64,000 bases of DNA from an uncultured Caulobacter sp. Its GTDB lineage: Bacteria > Pseudomonadota > Alphaproteobacteria > Caulobacterales > Caulobacteraceae. Within the stretch, counting starts at the first letter, position 1, and each line of letters starts with the position of its first letter. The notes under the pieces are model-generated. The model had not been told where the DNA came from. It was given only the letters and a program-made list of their open reading frames with translations, and ran no database searches. A program made the position numbers and the translations under genes. Below, one piece after another: positions 42,782 to 52,291 of the stretch. The stretch spans positions 124,001 through 188,000 of the forward strand of contig NZ_CAMQSF010000001.1 in the NCBI RefSeq assembly GCF_947036865.1. The letters run 5' to 3'.

Positions 42782-44230
42782 ATGACGGCGAACGCCGAAG
42801 CGGAGGCCGCGCGCCCCGCGGGTCTTTCCCCGTGGGGCCGCGCCAAGGCCATACTCGGCGGCTCGGCCGGCAATCTGGTCGAATGGTACGACTGGTTCGC
42901 CTACGCCGCCTTCACCCTCTATTTCGCCCCCGCCTTCTTCCCGAAGGGCGACCAGACCGTCCAGCTGCTGCAGGCGGCGGCGGTGTTCTTCCTGGGCTTC
43001 GTGGCCCGGCCGATCGGCGCCTGGCTGATGGGCCTCTACGCCGACCATGCCGGACGTCGCGCGGCGCTGTCGGCCTCCGTGGCCCTGATGTGCGGCGGCG
43101 CTCTGATCATCGCCGTGACGCCCGACTACAAGACCATCGGCCTCTGGGCGCCCGCGATCCTGCTGCTGGCTCGCGTGCTGCAGGGGCTGTCGGTCGGCGG
43201 CGAATACGGCGCCAGCGCCACCTATATGAGCGAGATGGCCGGCAAGGCTCGGCGCGGCTTCTGGTCCAGCTTCCACTACGTGACCCTGATCGCCGGCCAG
43301 CTCCTGGCGTTGGGCGTGCTGATCGTGCTGCAACGCGGCCTGGGCGAAGCCGCGCTGAAGGCCTGGGGCTGGCGCGTCCCGTTCGTGATCGGCGCCCTGC
43401 TGGCCGTGGTCGTGTTCTGGATCCGGCGGGGGCTCATGGAAAGCATCGCCTTCAAGCGCCCGGCCCAGCGCGAGAGCCTTTCGCGGGGCCAGGTCCTCGG
43501 CGCGGGCGTTCTGTTGCTGCTGACCGTTGTCGCCGGGGTTCTGGGAGTCACGACGGGCCCCTTGGCCAAGCCCGGCCAATATGCGGCCGCCGCCTTCCTG
43601 GTGCTGTTCTTCGTGTCGCTGGTCGTGCCGCTGGTCCGCCGCCACCCGCGCGAGAGCTTGCTGATCATGGGCCTGACCGCCGGCGGCTCGCTGACCTTCT
43701 ATGTCTACACGACTTATATGCAGAAGTTCCTGGTCAACACGGCCGGCTTCGGCAAGGGCCAGGCCTCCGAGATCAGCGCGCTCAGCCTGATCGGCTTCAT
43801 GCTGATGCAGCCCGTGGCCGGCTGGCTGTCGGACAAGGTCGGGCGCAAGCCGATGCTGATCGTCGCGTTCGGCGGCGGCGCCCTGACGATCTGGCCGATC
43901 ATGACCGGGATCAGCCAGACGACCTCGGTCTCGATGGCGCTCGTCCTGATCCTGGCCGGCGTGGCCTTCCAGTCCTGCTACACCGCGATCAGCGCCGTGG
44001 TGAAGGCCGAGATGTTCCCGGCCGAGGTGCGGGCCCTGGGCGTGGCCCTGCCCTACGCCCTGGCCAATGTGCTGTTCGGCGGGACGGCCGAGATGGTCGC
44101 CCTGGCCTTCAAGCACGCGACGATGGAGAGCGCCTTCTATCTCTACGTGGCGGCGGTGATGGCGGTCGGGCTGGTCTGTTCGATCGTCCTGAAGGACACG
44201 AGCCGACACAGCCTGATCCACGAGGACTGA
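42782..44230 (+). CDS. MFS transporter, MHS (dicarboxylate/osmolyte:H+ symporter) family
   Basis: A 482-residue 12-helix transporter. GNLVEWYDWFAYAAFTLYFA at helix 1 is diagnostic of the metabolite:H+ symporter family (KgtP, ProP, CitA). GLYADHAGRRAAL is motif A, and the repeat GWLSDKVGRKPML lies after helix 8. It would import a carboxylate such as 2-oxoglutarate or citrate with protons. The exact substrate is not deducible. The ATG at 42782 follows GGGAGGGGAG, a very strong ribosome site, suggesting high expression. Confidence 0.88.
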   Translation: MTANAEAEAARPAGLSPWGRAKAILGGSAGNLVEWYDWFAYAAFTLYFAPAFFPKGDQTVQLLQAAAVFFLGFVARPIGAWLMGLYADHAGRRAALSASVALMCGGALIIAVTPDYKTIGLWAPAILLLARVLQGLSVGGEYGASATYMSEMAGKARRGFWSSFHYVTLIAGQLLALGVLIVLQRGLGEAALKAWGWRVPFVIGALLAVVVFWIRRGLMESIAFKRPAQRESLSRGQVLGAGVLLLLTVVAGVLGVTTGPLAKPGQYAAAAFLVLFFVSLVVPLVRRHPRESLLIMGLTAGGSLTFYVYTTYMQKFLVNTAGFGKGQASEISALSLIGFMLMQPVAGWLSDKVGRKPMLIVAFGGGALTIWPIMTGISQTTSVSMALVLILAGVAFQSCYTAISAVVKAEMFPAEVRALGVALPYALANVLFGGTAEMVALAFKHATMESAFYLYVAAVMAVGLVCSIVLKDTSRHSLIHED

Positions 44231-44271
44231 CCGTGGTTCCCAGACTCTCCGCGCCGATCTAGAAGCCCGAC

Positions 44272-45018
44272 ATGCCGCTGCTCGACATCCTGGTTCTGAC
44301 GATCTTCGCCGCCTGCTGGCTGTTCTACGAGCGCCTGCTCAAGACCCTGGGCGAGGGCGGCGGCGTGCTCAACACCGACATGACCGTGATCCGCGCCCGC
44401 TGGATGCAGGAGATGGCGGTGCGCGAAGTGGCGCTCCTGGATGGCCAGTTGCTGGGCCACGCGATCAATTCGGCCAGCTTCTTCGCCTCGTCGAACCTGA
44501 TCCTGATCGCCGCGGCCGCGGGCGTGCTGTTCGGCGGCGACACCGCGCTGAAGAGCGTCGAGGCCTTGCCCCTGCTGGCCAAGACCACGCCCATGATGTT
44601 CCAGATCAAGCTCGGCCTGGTGCTGATCGCGCTGGCGCGGGGTCTGCTCGACTTCATCTGGGCGATCCGGCAGATGAACTACTGCCTGGCGGCGATCGGC
44701 GCCGCGCCGATGTGGGCCTCGCCCGCCGTGCTGGCCGAGTACGCCGAGGCGGCCGGCGGCATCCTGAACCCCGCCTTGTCGGCGTTCAACGCGGGGGTTC
44801 GAGCCTACTATTTCGCCCTGGCGGCGGCCGTGTGGCTGCTGGGCCCCCTGCCCTTCCTGGTCGCGACGCTCGGCGCGATGAGCCTGCTGCTCTGGCGCCA
44901 ACGCCGCAGCCGCGCCTCCGCCGCCGTGCGCAAGGTGCGCCAGATCCTGGAACGCCAGCCCGTCGTCCCCGGCCCCCATCTCGCGCGGGCCGACACGCCG
45001 CCCGAAGACCGCATTTAG
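44272..45018 (+). CDS. DUF599 family membrane protein
   Basis: A 248-residue integral membrane protein. The first helix (LLDILVLTIFAACWLFYERL) is followed by the conserved DUF599 block MTVIRARWMQEMAVREVALL and INSASFFASSNLILIAAAAG. Two further hydrophobic regions and an Arg-rich cytoplasmic tail follow. The function of the family is unknown. It starts 41 bases after the transporter and may be cotranscribed. A hairpin lies about 80 bases downstream. Confidence 0.82.
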   Translation: MPLLDILVLTIFAACWLFYERLLKTLGEGGGVLNTDMTVIRARWMQEMAVREVALLDGQLLGHAINSASFFASSNLILIAAAAGVLFGGDTALKSVEALPLLAKTTPMMFQIKLGLVLIALARGLLDFIWAIRQMNYCLAAIGAAPMWASPAVLAEYAEAAGGILNPALSAFNAGVRAYYFALAAAVWLLGPLPFLVATLGAMSLLLWRQRRSRASAAVRKVRQILERQPVVPGPHLARADTPPEDRI

Positions 45019-45098
45019 CCAGCGTCGCCTTGGGAACAGCCGGCGCGACCCCGCGTTTCTACGCGCGTACTCGGATGAAAAAGACCCCAGATGCGATA

Positions 45099-45131
45099 AG
45101 CCCCGCCGGCGACACGGTCACCGGCGGGGCT
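45099..45131. terminator. Perfect 11-bp stem, possible terminator or ncRNA end
   Basis: AGCCCCGCCGG and CCGGCGGGGCT pair exactly across an 11-nt loop. Neither side has an immediate T-run, so the assignment as terminator of the DUF599 transcript is tentative. Confidence 0.4.
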
Positions 45132-45290
45132 AATGGGAAGTCTTGTGGGTAGACCTCTCTTACATACCTTAACCGGCCGCGCTTCGCAACCGCTCTGGTA
45201 CGAGAATCCGACATTTCGTCGTGAATTCGATACACAACTTATGATATCGTGATTCCCGTTTCAGATTGCCGAAAAGCTGAATGGACGATC

Positions 45291-45307
45291 AATGGACAGT
45301 GTCCATT
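45291..45307. promoter_or_regulatory. 17-bp perfect palindrome AATGGACA-g-TGTCCATT
   Basis: The two 8-bp halves are exact inverse complements around one base in an AT-rich block. A partial third half-site, ATGGACG, lies just upstream (45280). It looks like an operator for a dimeric regulator. The regulator and target are not evident. Confidence 0.4.
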
Positions 45308-45582
45308 TAGATCTCGGCCACTACCCTACTCTCAACTCATGATTTTCTAGATTCCAATATTGATGCATGACGCCGCGGTACGAAGCTTCAATGCAAACAG
45401 GGATTTTTTGACGAGATTTCTGGACGGCGAGCGGACACGGCCGTCGGCACTTCGAATAAGCTGAAATCCATCCAAAGCACTGGCGCCCCGCCCAACATCG
45501 CGCCAAGCCGCGCCGGCGCTCATCCGCCCGGACGAACGCCGTTGTGTTGTTCACGCGATCCGGATTCGCGCTAAGCGCGCGG

Positions 45583-47118
45583 TCAAAGGCCAAGCGCGGT
45601 CCACAGAGGCAGGACTTTCGCCCCCCAGGCCTCGGCCTGCGCCTTCAGTTCGGCGAGGTTGGCGTCGCCCTGCAGCGTCGCGCCGTCCTTGATAATCGCC
45701 TGCCCCTGGCTTTGCAGAAGCGACCAGACGAAAGCGGCCCACTCGTCGGGAGTCTTCGCGCCGTTCTGCTTGCTCATCCAGAACAGCTGCTGGAACCGGG
45801 GCGCGGCGACTCCGCCAGCGATCACGGGCGAGGCGAAGGTGCCAATGTCGCCGACCGACACGGACCGGCGCGCGATGGCCTTGTTCAACGCCGTCGTCCG
45901 CGTCTTGGCCTTGCTGATGTCTTGACCGGGGCCGGCAGGGTGGATGGCGCCCAGGCCCAGCAAAATCATCAAAGCGGATGACAGCTGGACGAAGTTCACC
46001 CCCTTCGCGCCCAGATGGCTTTCCAACTCCTGAATCGTGTGCGGCCTATGATCCAGCAACAGTTCGAAAATCGGTTGGTAGATCTGGTCGAGCAGTAGCG
46101 CCTCGCCGGTCGCGCCACGCACCGTCTTGGGCAGCTCCTCCTTGCCGGTGGTCAAGACCACCCGCTCCTCCCGCAGGGTGGTCACCTGCTCGTGTCCGGC
46201 GACCGCCCGCAGCCCCCGCACCCAATAGTCCCTACGGAATTGCTGGTTTACACAAAAGTCCCGTATCGTCTCGCGCAAGGAGGCGTCAGGCGCCGACCGC
46301 ATGAACTCCACCTGCGCGGGGGTCATGTTCAGTTCGTGGATATTGTCGAGCGTGAACGCCGAGCTTCCGAAGCTGACCTTGGCTTCTCTCAGCCAGGCCT
46401 CCATATCGGAAAAGTACATCGGGCTCCAGTCCCGGTTCATGTACTCGTGCGCGAGATACTTGCGGTCCTGATCCTTGATCTGCTTCAGGCGCTCGACGGC
46501 GACCGGGTTAGCCTTGGCGTAGAGCGGCTCCAGCGCGAGAAACCGATCCATGAAGCCGAGGGCGGCGTCGGTCCGACCGATGATCCCCTGGCCAGGCGCG
46601 CCCATCACCTCGGCGTGCCGCTTCATCAGGTGACGGAGCGGCGCGGTCGCCGACCATCCCGGCAGCGTGTTGTAGGAGACATAGAGCACGCCGCCCGGCT
46701 TCAGCTTGCGGCGGACGAAGTCGACCAGCACCGCGCGGTTCTCATCCGAGATCCACGTCCAGATGCCGTGCAGCCCGATGAAGTCGAAGTCCGGCAGATC
46801 GGCACGATGGCAGAACTCGGCGAAGGCCTCGTCGTAGAGCTTGGCGTCGGCGCCCGCCAGCCCGACCATTTCCGAGGCGAAGGCCGCTTGCGACGGGTTG
46901 AAATCCGTTCCGTACCAGTTGACGCTTGGCTGGGCGGCCGCGTGAATGGAGACGGACAGCCCCTGACCAAAACCGAGTTCGCAGGCGTTCTCGACCTTCG
47001 GCGCGTGCCATCCTGAAAGCAGAAGCGGCAGTCGGCAGCGGAGCGGATTCAGCTCTCCATAGTAGCCAAAAGTATAATTTACGTCCGTGACGTAGCCCGC
47101 GCTCCACTCGGTCGACAC
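45583..47118 (-). CDS. Class I methyltransferase with C-terminal regulatory domain
   Basis: A 511-residue cytoplasmic protein. The N-terminal SAM domain has ACELGFGQGLSVSIHAA (motif I), WYGTDFNPSQA, DFDFIGLHGIWTWI and LKPGGVLYVSYNTLPGW. It is followed by the long helical region of the methyltransferase regulatory-domain family (RHLMKRHAEVM, LAHEYMNRDWSPMYFSDMEA). The C-terminus (LLLDQIYQPIFELLLDHRPH) is winged-helix-like. The target could be a protein, lipid or glycan. Its place beside the O-antigen/S-layer locus hints at envelope modification. The GTG at 47118 follows AAGGGG; 24 upstream codons lack conservation. Confidence 0.8.
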   Translation of the reverse strand: MSTEWSAGYVTDVNYTFGYYGELNPLRCRLPLLLSGWHAPKVENACELGFGQGLSVSIHAAAQPSVNWYGTDFNPSQAAFASEMVGLAGADAKLYDEAFAEFCHRADLPDFDFIGLHGIWTWISDENRAVLVDFVRRKLKPGGVLYVSYNTLPGWSATAPLRHLMKRHAEVMGAPGQGIIGRTDAALGFMDRFLALEPLYAKANPVAVERLKQIKDQDRKYLAHEYMNRDWSPMYFSDMEAWLREAKVSFGSSAFTLDNIHELNMTPAQVEFMRSAPDASLRETIRDFCVNQQFRRDYWVRGLRAVAGHEQVTTLREERVVLTTGKEELPKTVRGATGEALLLDQIYQPIFELLLDHRPHTIQELESHLGAKGVNFVQLSSALMILLGLGAIHPAGPGQDISKAKTRTTALNKAIARRSVSVGDIGTFASPVIAGGVAAPRFQQLFWMSKQNGAKTPDEWAAFVWSLLQSQGQAIIKDGATLQGDANLAELKAQAEAWGAKVLPLWTALGL

Positions 47119-47273
47119 AGGTATCCCCTTTTTGGCTGGAGGCGCATTGCTGCATCGAAAGACTAGGCGTGACAAGCTCGTCCGCGGCACGACGCGCCCC
47201 TGCTCGGTAGCCCCCGGGTCGCGCCAGCCGCTATGGATCGCGTTCCGCCGATTCCGGGTCTAAGTCTCAGCGC

Positions 47274-48581
47274 ATGACATCCCGCCTCCTCGCTCTCTGG
47301 CGACGCCTACCGACGCCGCTTCGGCGCGCGGCCCACCTGACCGTCGGCGCGCCTCGGACGATTGCCGGCGCGATCACGGAGGCTTGGGCGCGGGCCAAGA
47401 GCGAGCGCGTCGAACGATCGGCCCAGGCGCGCGTGCGTCGTCGAGCCAGGCGCCGGAATCTACCCCCGACGTCTCCCGTGACGGTCGTCGGCTTCCACGG
47501 GGCGGTTCACGGGCTTGGCGAGGGCGCGCGCATGCTGGCGCGCGGTTTCGCCGATGCCGGCCTCGAAACACGCGCCATCGATCTTTCGGCGAGCGTCGGC
47601 TTCCCCGTCGAACTGCCGATCCCCTTCCCGGCCCCGGAGGAGGGCGAGCGGGGCGTCGTGGTTTCGCATATCAATCCGCCGGAACTGCTGGCCTGGGCCC
47701 GCGACACCGAGGGCCGCCCGCTCGAGGGTCGTCGACACATCGGCTATTGGGCCTGGGAGTTGGAGGACGCGCCAGCCGATTGGGTCCCCGCGTTCGACCT
47801 GGTGGACGAGGTCTGGACCCCGTCGGCCTTCGCCGCCGACGCCTTGCGCAAGCTGGCTCCGCCGCGGGTCAAGGTCTCGCCAGCACCCTATCCCCTGTAT
47901 CTGAACGCGCGCGCGGCTCCAGACCGCGATCGGTTCGACCTGCCCAAGGACCGGGTGGCGGCGCTGATGGCCTTCGACCTGCGCTCGACCGCGCAACGCA
48001 AGAACCCTTGGGCCGCTCTGGACGCCTTCCAAAGGGCGCAGGCCAAGACGGGGGGCAAGGGTTATCTCGTCTGCAAGGTCGTGGGGGCGGATCTCTATCC
48101 CGAGACCTTGGCCGAGCTGCGAGCGCGGATAGGCGACGATCCATCGATCCGCCTGATGACCGAGACGCTCTCGGCTTCGGACATGGCCGCGCTGACGGCC
48201 AGCTGCGATATCGTCCTGTCCCTCCACCGGTCGGAAGGCTACGGCCTGCTCCTGGCCGAGGCGATCTGGCAGGGCAAGCCGACCCTGGCCACCGGGTGGT
48301 CCGCCAACGTGGAATTCATGGACGCCGCGTCCAGCCAGTTCGTGGACTTCACGCTGATCCCCGTCGAGGGCGACGGCGCCATCTATCGCGCTGGACGATG
48401 GGCGAACCCCGATGTCGACGACGCCGCCGAGAAGCTCGCGCGCCTGCTGTCCGACGACGCCTGGCGCGAGGGCTTGGCCGGCGCGACGGCGCGCAACGGC
48501 CATGTCTCGTTCGACCGGGACGCCTGGCTGGGCATGATCGCCCGGCTTCTGCCCTCTCTCGCGAAAGGCCAGAAAGGCTAG
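47274..48581 (+). CDS. GT4-family glycosyltransferase with basic N-terminal extension
   Basis: A 435-residue glycosyltransferase. The first 65 residues are Arg/Ala-rich (WARAKSERVERSAQARVRRR), probably a membrane-associating extension. The GT-B core follows: VVGFHGAVHGLGEGARMLAR, RHIGYWAWELEDAPADWVPA, VDEVWTPSAFAADALRKL and the donor site SLHRSEGYGLLLAEAIWQGK. The IGYWAWELE...VDEVWTPS pattern is common in GTs of exopolysaccharide and O-antigen clusters. It overlaps the end of rsaF by 4 bases in convergent orientation. It probably contributes to the LPS O-antigen or capsule. Substrates unknown. Confidence 0.82.
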   Translation: MTSRLLALWRRLPTPLRRAAHLTVGAPRTIAGAITEAWARAKSERVERSAQARVRRRARRRNLPPTSPVTVVGFHGAVHGLGEGARMLARGFADAGLETRAIDLSASVGFPVELPIPFPAPEEGERGVVVSHINPPELLAWARDTEGRPLEGRRHIGYWAWELEDAPADWVPAFDLVDEVWTPSAFAADALRKLAPPRVKVSPAPYPLYLNARAAPDRDRFDLPKDRVAALMAFDLRSTAQRKNPWAALDAFQRAQAKTGGKGYLVCKVVGADLYPETLAELRARIGDDPSIRLMTETLSASDMAALTASCDIVLSLHRSEGYGLLLAEAIWQGKPTLATGWSANVEFMDAASSQFVDFTLIPVEGDGAIYRAGRWANPDVDDAAEKLARLLSDDAWREGLAGATARNGHVSFDRDAWLGMIARLLPSLAKGQKG

Positions 48582-50161
48582 CCCTTGGGTGCTGTTTTCA
48601 CCGGCGCGTCGTCGGTCAAGGCCGGAAGGTCGTTGATCGACGGCGGCGGCGCCACCTGCGCCGCCGGGATCGGCTTGGCCGGCAGGTCGGAGGACGGCGG
48701 ACGGATCGGCGTGGTGTCGCCGGCCACAGGCTTACGCGCCTCTAGCGGCACCGCGATCCGGTCCAGGGTCTGGACGATCAGGTCCGTCGGCAGCATGCCC
48801 TTGTAACGAACCTTCTTGAAGTGCCGCTCGGGATCGTAGGGCTGGACGCCCGGCGCCAGGTTGCCCACCTCCAGCGTGCCGACCTGAGCCAGCAGCTGCA
48901 CGCGGCCGACATATTCATTGGCCCGGCCGCGGACGAAGCCGATCTGGGCGCTCTGCAGTTCGGCCTGGGCGTTCAGCACCTCGATCGTGCTGCGGAGCGC
49001 GAAACGCTCCTCCTCGCGCACGCCGTAGAAGGCGATGGTGTCGGCCTTCATCTCTTGTTCGAGCGAAACCAGCGACTTGCGCGCGGCGACCAGCTGGTCC
49101 CAATACTGCGACACGCCGAGCACCATGTTGCGCCGCGCGTCTTCGATCAGCAGCTTGTCGCGGTTGTTCTCCTCGATCGACTGGCGGACCGAGGAATTGA
49201 GCTGGCCGCCGCTGAACAACGGCTGGGTCAGGGTGACGCTGGCCGTCAGGGCGTTCTCGCGCCGCGCGCTGGCGGCGTTGTAAGCGCTGATGGGCGCGTT
49301 CTGGTAGTTCGCGCGGGCGGAGACGCTGAACAGCCGCTCGGCGCGCGCCTCGGCGACGCTTTCTCGCGAGGCCTTCTCGGTATAGGCCGCCGCCAGCAGC
49401 GACGGGTTGGCCTGTTCCGCCTGATTGAACGCCTCGTCCAGATTGGCGGGCAGATCGTCGATGTCGGGTTCCGGCTCGAGCGCGTCGGGCATATGCCCGA
49501 CCAGGGACGCGTAGAAGGCCGCGCTGATATTGAGCTGCGCCTGGGCGTTGGCCACCTGGGTGCTGGCCGAGGCCAGGCGCGCCCGCGCCTGCTGGACGTC
49601 GGTCAGCGTGACCTGGCGGACGCTGTACTTGTCCTCGGTGTCCTTCAGCTGCTGGCGCAGCCAGGCCTCGCCCCCTTGGCTGATCCGGACGATCTCGCGA
49701 TCGCGACGGACCGAGACGTAGGCGTTGGTCACCCGCGTCAGCAGGTCCATCTCGATACGACGCAGGTTCTCGCGCGAGGCCTTGATCTGGGCTTCGACGG
49801 CGGCCAGCCGCGCGGCGTAACGGCCGTTCGTGTAGAGCGCTTGGCTGACCGTCAGCTGGCTGGACGGCGTGGTCGCGTCGAGGCTCGTCTTGTCCCGCAC
49901 GCCCTTGATCCAGTTGTAGCTTTCCGAGGTCGACGCGCTGGCCTGCAGGCCGTAGGCGGATCGGGCCTGGGTGTAGTTCTCGTCGAGCGCGCGCATCGCG
50001 GCGCGTTGAGCCTGGATATTGGGGTTGCTCTGATACGCGGCGGTGATCGCGTCGGCCAAGGTCTCGGCGTGCGCGAGCTCGGCGCGCCCGGCCACGACCA
50101 TGGCGACGGCCACGGCGATGACGGAACTCCGAACGGAGAAGGTTTTCGACAGCACTCGCAA
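48578..50161 (-). CDS. rsaF: Type I secretion outer-membrane channel (TolC family), RsaF
   Basis: A 527-residue TolC-type protein: signal peptide ending ELAHAE, then LADAITAAYQSNPNIQAQRA and the repeated outer-membrane-efflux helices (MDLLTRVTNAYVSVRRDREI, and ENALTASVTLTQPLFSGGQL in the second repeat). A Pro-rich C-terminal tail follows. It forms the trimeric outer-membrane and periplasmic duct that passes RsaA to the surface. It lies 5 kb from rsaE, separated by the O-antigen genes, exactly as in C. crescentus, where two RsaF paralogues (a and b) exist. This position corresponds to RsaFa. Confidence 0.92.
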   Translation of the reverse strand: MRVLSKTFSVRSSVIAVAVAMVVAGRAELAHAETLADAITAAYQSNPNIQAQRAAMRALDENYTQARSAYGLQASASTSESYNWIKGVRDKTSLDATTPSSQLTVSQALYTNGRYAARLAAVEAQIKASRENLRRIEMDLLTRVTNAYVSVRRDREIVRISQGGEAWLRQQLKDTEDKYSVRQVTLTDVQQARARLASASTQVANAQAQLNISAAFYASLVGHMPDALEPEPDIDDLPANLDEAFNQAEQANPSLLAAAYTEKASRESVAEARAERLFSVSARANYQNAPISAYNAASARRENALTASVTLTQPLFSGGQLNSSVRQSIEENNRDKLLIEDARRNMVLGVSQYWDQLVAARKSLVSLEQEMKADTIAFYGVREEERFALRSTIEVLNAQAELQSAQIGFVRGRANEYVGRVQLLAQVGTLEVGNLAPGVQPYDPERHFKKVRYKGMLPTDLIVQTLDRIAVPLEARKPVAGDTTPIRPPSSDLPAKPIPAAQVAPPPSINDLPALTDDAPVKTAPKG

Positions 50162-50216
50162 TTCCCAGACTTAACGGCCCCCGCCGTTTAGGCGGCTTCA
50201 ACCGAAATTTTGTGGC

Positions 50217-51254
50217 TTAATCAAGAAGACGGCGAACCGTCTCCTCCCATGTGACATTCTTGTCGCGCCAGAGATCGCGCGCGGCGCGGCCCAGCGCGAT
50301 CGCTTTCGCGCGATCCGAGGTCAGGCGCTCCAGCGCCTCGGCCAGCGCCGTCGGCGTCGGCTCGGCGACCGCCCCGGTCTCCTGGCTGACGATTTCCAGC
50401 AGCCCGCCGCTGTCGCTGACCGTCAGGACGGCCTTGCCCGCGGCGAAGGCCTCCATCGTCACATAGCCGACGCTGTCCTCGTCGAACGGCAGATAGGCGC
50501 AGATCAGCGCGCCATTGGCCCAGCGGGCGATGTCCTCGCGCGGATGGAAGCCGAACCGCAGATCGACGCGGTCCTTCAGGTCCAGGTCCTCGACCAGCTT
50601 GCGCAGGCGCTCGGCATAGGCCTCGTTCTCGGGGGGACCGGCGATGACCAGGCGCGGCCCGCGCGGCAGCAGGGCCAGGGCCTCGATCAAGAGGTGCTGG
50701 CGCTTGCCGGCCGCGACCCGACCGCCGGCGAAAACGTAGTCGCCATGCTCGCCGCCGGTGAACAGCTCGCCGTCGTTGAGCGGCGGATAAAGCACCTCGC
50801 TGGGCACGCCGTTGAACCGCATCAGGCGGTTCTGGGTGACGGGCGAGTTGCAGTAGATCTTGCGGCACTGGGCGAAGCAGTCGTTATCCGCGGCCCGGAT
50901 CGCCGCCTTCACGGCCAGCCCCGTCTCGTCGAAGTCGAGATGGCTCTGCCCCGCCTCGGACAGGTCATAGGCCTGGCGGAACTGGTGCAGCAGCCACAGC
51001 ACCTTCTGAGGATGCGGGATCAGATAGGCGGGGAACTTCAGGCCAATGACCCGATCGACATTATAGAGCCGCAGCCCCTTGGCGATCAGCATCTCCTCGA
51101 TCAGCCGCTCGGCCGGCTCCCAGGCGAAGGGCACGCGCACCAGCTCGGACTGGACGCCGGGCGTGGCGTTCAGCCGGCGGACCAGGTGATCGGCCAGCTC
51201 CTCGGCGCCGCCGCGCTGGAACGGGGCCGCGTTGTTGACGACCAGGACCTTCAT
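50217..51254 (-). CDS. O-antigen GT4 glycosyltransferase
   Basis: A 345-residue GT-B enzyme starting MKVLVVNNAAPFQRGGAEEL. Acceptor-side motif VLWLLHQFRQAYDL and donor-side motif LPFDEDSVGYVTMEAFAAGK (EX7E) are clear, with DSGGLLEIV after it. It overlaps the upstream paralogous transferase by four bases (ATGA), and the two proteins share HPxKVLWxxHxxRxxYDL and LP-DEDSxGYxxxE patterns, so they derive from a duplication. In C. crescentus the equivalent genes are needed for the smooth LPS that anchors the S-layer. It probably transfers N-acetylperosamine. Confidence 0.87.
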   Translation of the reverse strand: MKVLVVNNAAPFQRGGAEELADHLVRRLNATPGVQSELVRVPFAWEPAERLIEEMLIAKGLRLYNVDRVIGLKFPAYLIPHPQKVLWLLHQFRQAYDLSEAGQSHLDFDETGLAVKAAIRAADNDCFAQCRKIYCNSPVTQNRLMRFNGVPSEVLYPPLNDGELFTGGEHGDYVFAGGRVAAGKRQHLLIEALALLPRGPRLVIAGPPENEAYAERLRKLVEDLDLKDRVDLRFGFHPREDIARWANGALICAYLPFDEDSVGYVTMEAFAAGKAVLTVSDSGGLLEIVSQETGAVAEPTPTALAEALERLTSDRAKAIALGRAARDLWRDKNVTWEETVRRLLD

Positions 51255-52288
51255 GCCGTGAGGCGCTCCACGACGGTGCTCCAGTCGATCTTCATCTCGG
51301 CCAGTCGGTTCAGCGAGGCGGTTCCCATCTTGGTGACGCGGGTCTTGTCGGCGTGCAGGCGATCGAACTGCTCGGCCAGGGCCCGCGGGTCGGGTTCGCT
51401 GATCAGGCCGTTGCGGCCGTGCTCGACCAACTCCAGCACGCCGCCGCTGTCGGTCGTGGTGACGATGGCCTTGCGGGCGTGGGCGCCTTCCAGCGACGGA
51501 TAGCCGTAGCTGTCCTCGTCCTTGGGCAGATAGGCGACGGCCAGGGCCTCTTTCAGCATGTCGGCCTTCTCGTCCTCGCTGATCCAGCGATCCTCGAGAA
51601 TGACCCGATCCTGCACGCCCAGATCCTTGGTCATCTGGACCAGTTGGCGGCCGTAGTCGGGGCTGGAGGCCGTGCCCGCCAGACGCAGCTTCACGCCGGT
51701 CTTCACGTGCTGCATCGCCTCGATCATCAGCGCCTGGCGCTTGTGCGGCTCCAGGCGCGAGATGGCGACGATCTCGTCGCCATAGCCGGTGTGGGTGAAG
51801 CGCTCGGGCTGGTAGATCGGCGGATAGAGGGGCGTGGCGTCCAGGCCGTTGAACGCCTTCAGGCGATCGGCGACCACCTGGGAATTGGTGAACACCGCCC
51901 GGCTTTCGGCGATGGACCGCGTGTCCAGCGCCCGCAGATTGTCGCGAACCGCGCGGTGATGGGCGTCGTCGGGCATGCCGCGATAGGGCGTGTCCCACAG
52001 ATCGTAGAAGGCGCGGATGTGGTGGATGAACCACAGCACCTTGTTCGGATGGTCCACCACATAGGCCGGCGGCCGGAAACAGATCACCCGGTCGCACGAC
52101 TGGGTCAGGTCCATCAGCCGCCAGGCGGCGATCTGATGCAGGATCTCGTTCGGGTCGTCGACGAATGGCAGATAGAACCGCTCGACCTGATGGCCGGCCT
52201 CGACCAGCTTCTCCTCGAGCCACTCGACGATGAAGCGCGCCCCGCCGTTGATGAACGGCACGATCGAGGACAGCAGGACGATGCGCAT
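51251..52288 (-). CDS. O-antigen GT4 glycosyltransferase
   Basis: A 345-residue paralogue of its downstream neighbour: MRIVLLSSIVPFINGGARFI, HPNKVLWFIHHIRAFYDLWD, ISRLEPHKRQALMIEAMQHV, and the donor site LPKDEDSYGYPSLEGAHARK with DSGGVLELV. It is likely to transfer perosamine-type sugars during O-antigen assembly at the inner membrane. It starts three bases after the perosamine synthase gene and overlaps the next gene by four, in one operon gmd-perB-per-GT-GT. Confidence 0.87.
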   Translation of the reverse strand: MRIVLLSSIVPFINGGARFIVEWLEEKLVEAGHQVERFYLPFVDDPNEILHQIAAWRLMDLTQSCDRVICFRPPAYVVDHPNKVLWFIHHIRAFYDLWDTPYRGMPDDAHHRAVRDNLRALDTRSIAESRAVFTNSQVVADRLKAFNGLDATPLYPPIYQPERFTHTGYGDEIVAISRLEPHKRQALMIEAMQHVKTGVKLRLAGTASSPDYGRQLVQMTKDLGVQDRVILEDRWISEDEKADMLKEALAVAYLPKDEDSYGYPSLEGAHARKAIVTTTDSGGVLELVEHGRNGLISEPDPRALAEQFDRLHADKTRVTKMGTASLNRLAEMKIDWSTVVERLTA

Positions 52289-52291
52289 CGG

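Larger units (their letters stand above)
45019..45582. other. Non-coding region with hairpin and palindromes
   Basis: About 560 bases between the convergent DUF599 and methyltransferase genes. It holds a perfect 11-bp hairpin (45099-45131), a markedly AT-rich block (about 45205-45330) with a 17-bp palindrome, and further AT-rich sequence to about 45480. A 90-residue frame on the minus strand (45321-45593) shows no domain or ribosome site. Because no gene is oriented to use this as a promoter except as a 3' end, an unannotated small RNA or a lost gene is possible. Confidence 0.5.

Noticed and set aside
45321..45593. A 90-codon minus-strand frame in the 45-kb gap
   Set aside because: It has no ribosome site, Cys/Arg-rich low-complexity translation, and overlaps the 3' end of the methyltransferase. 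Not supported as a gene.
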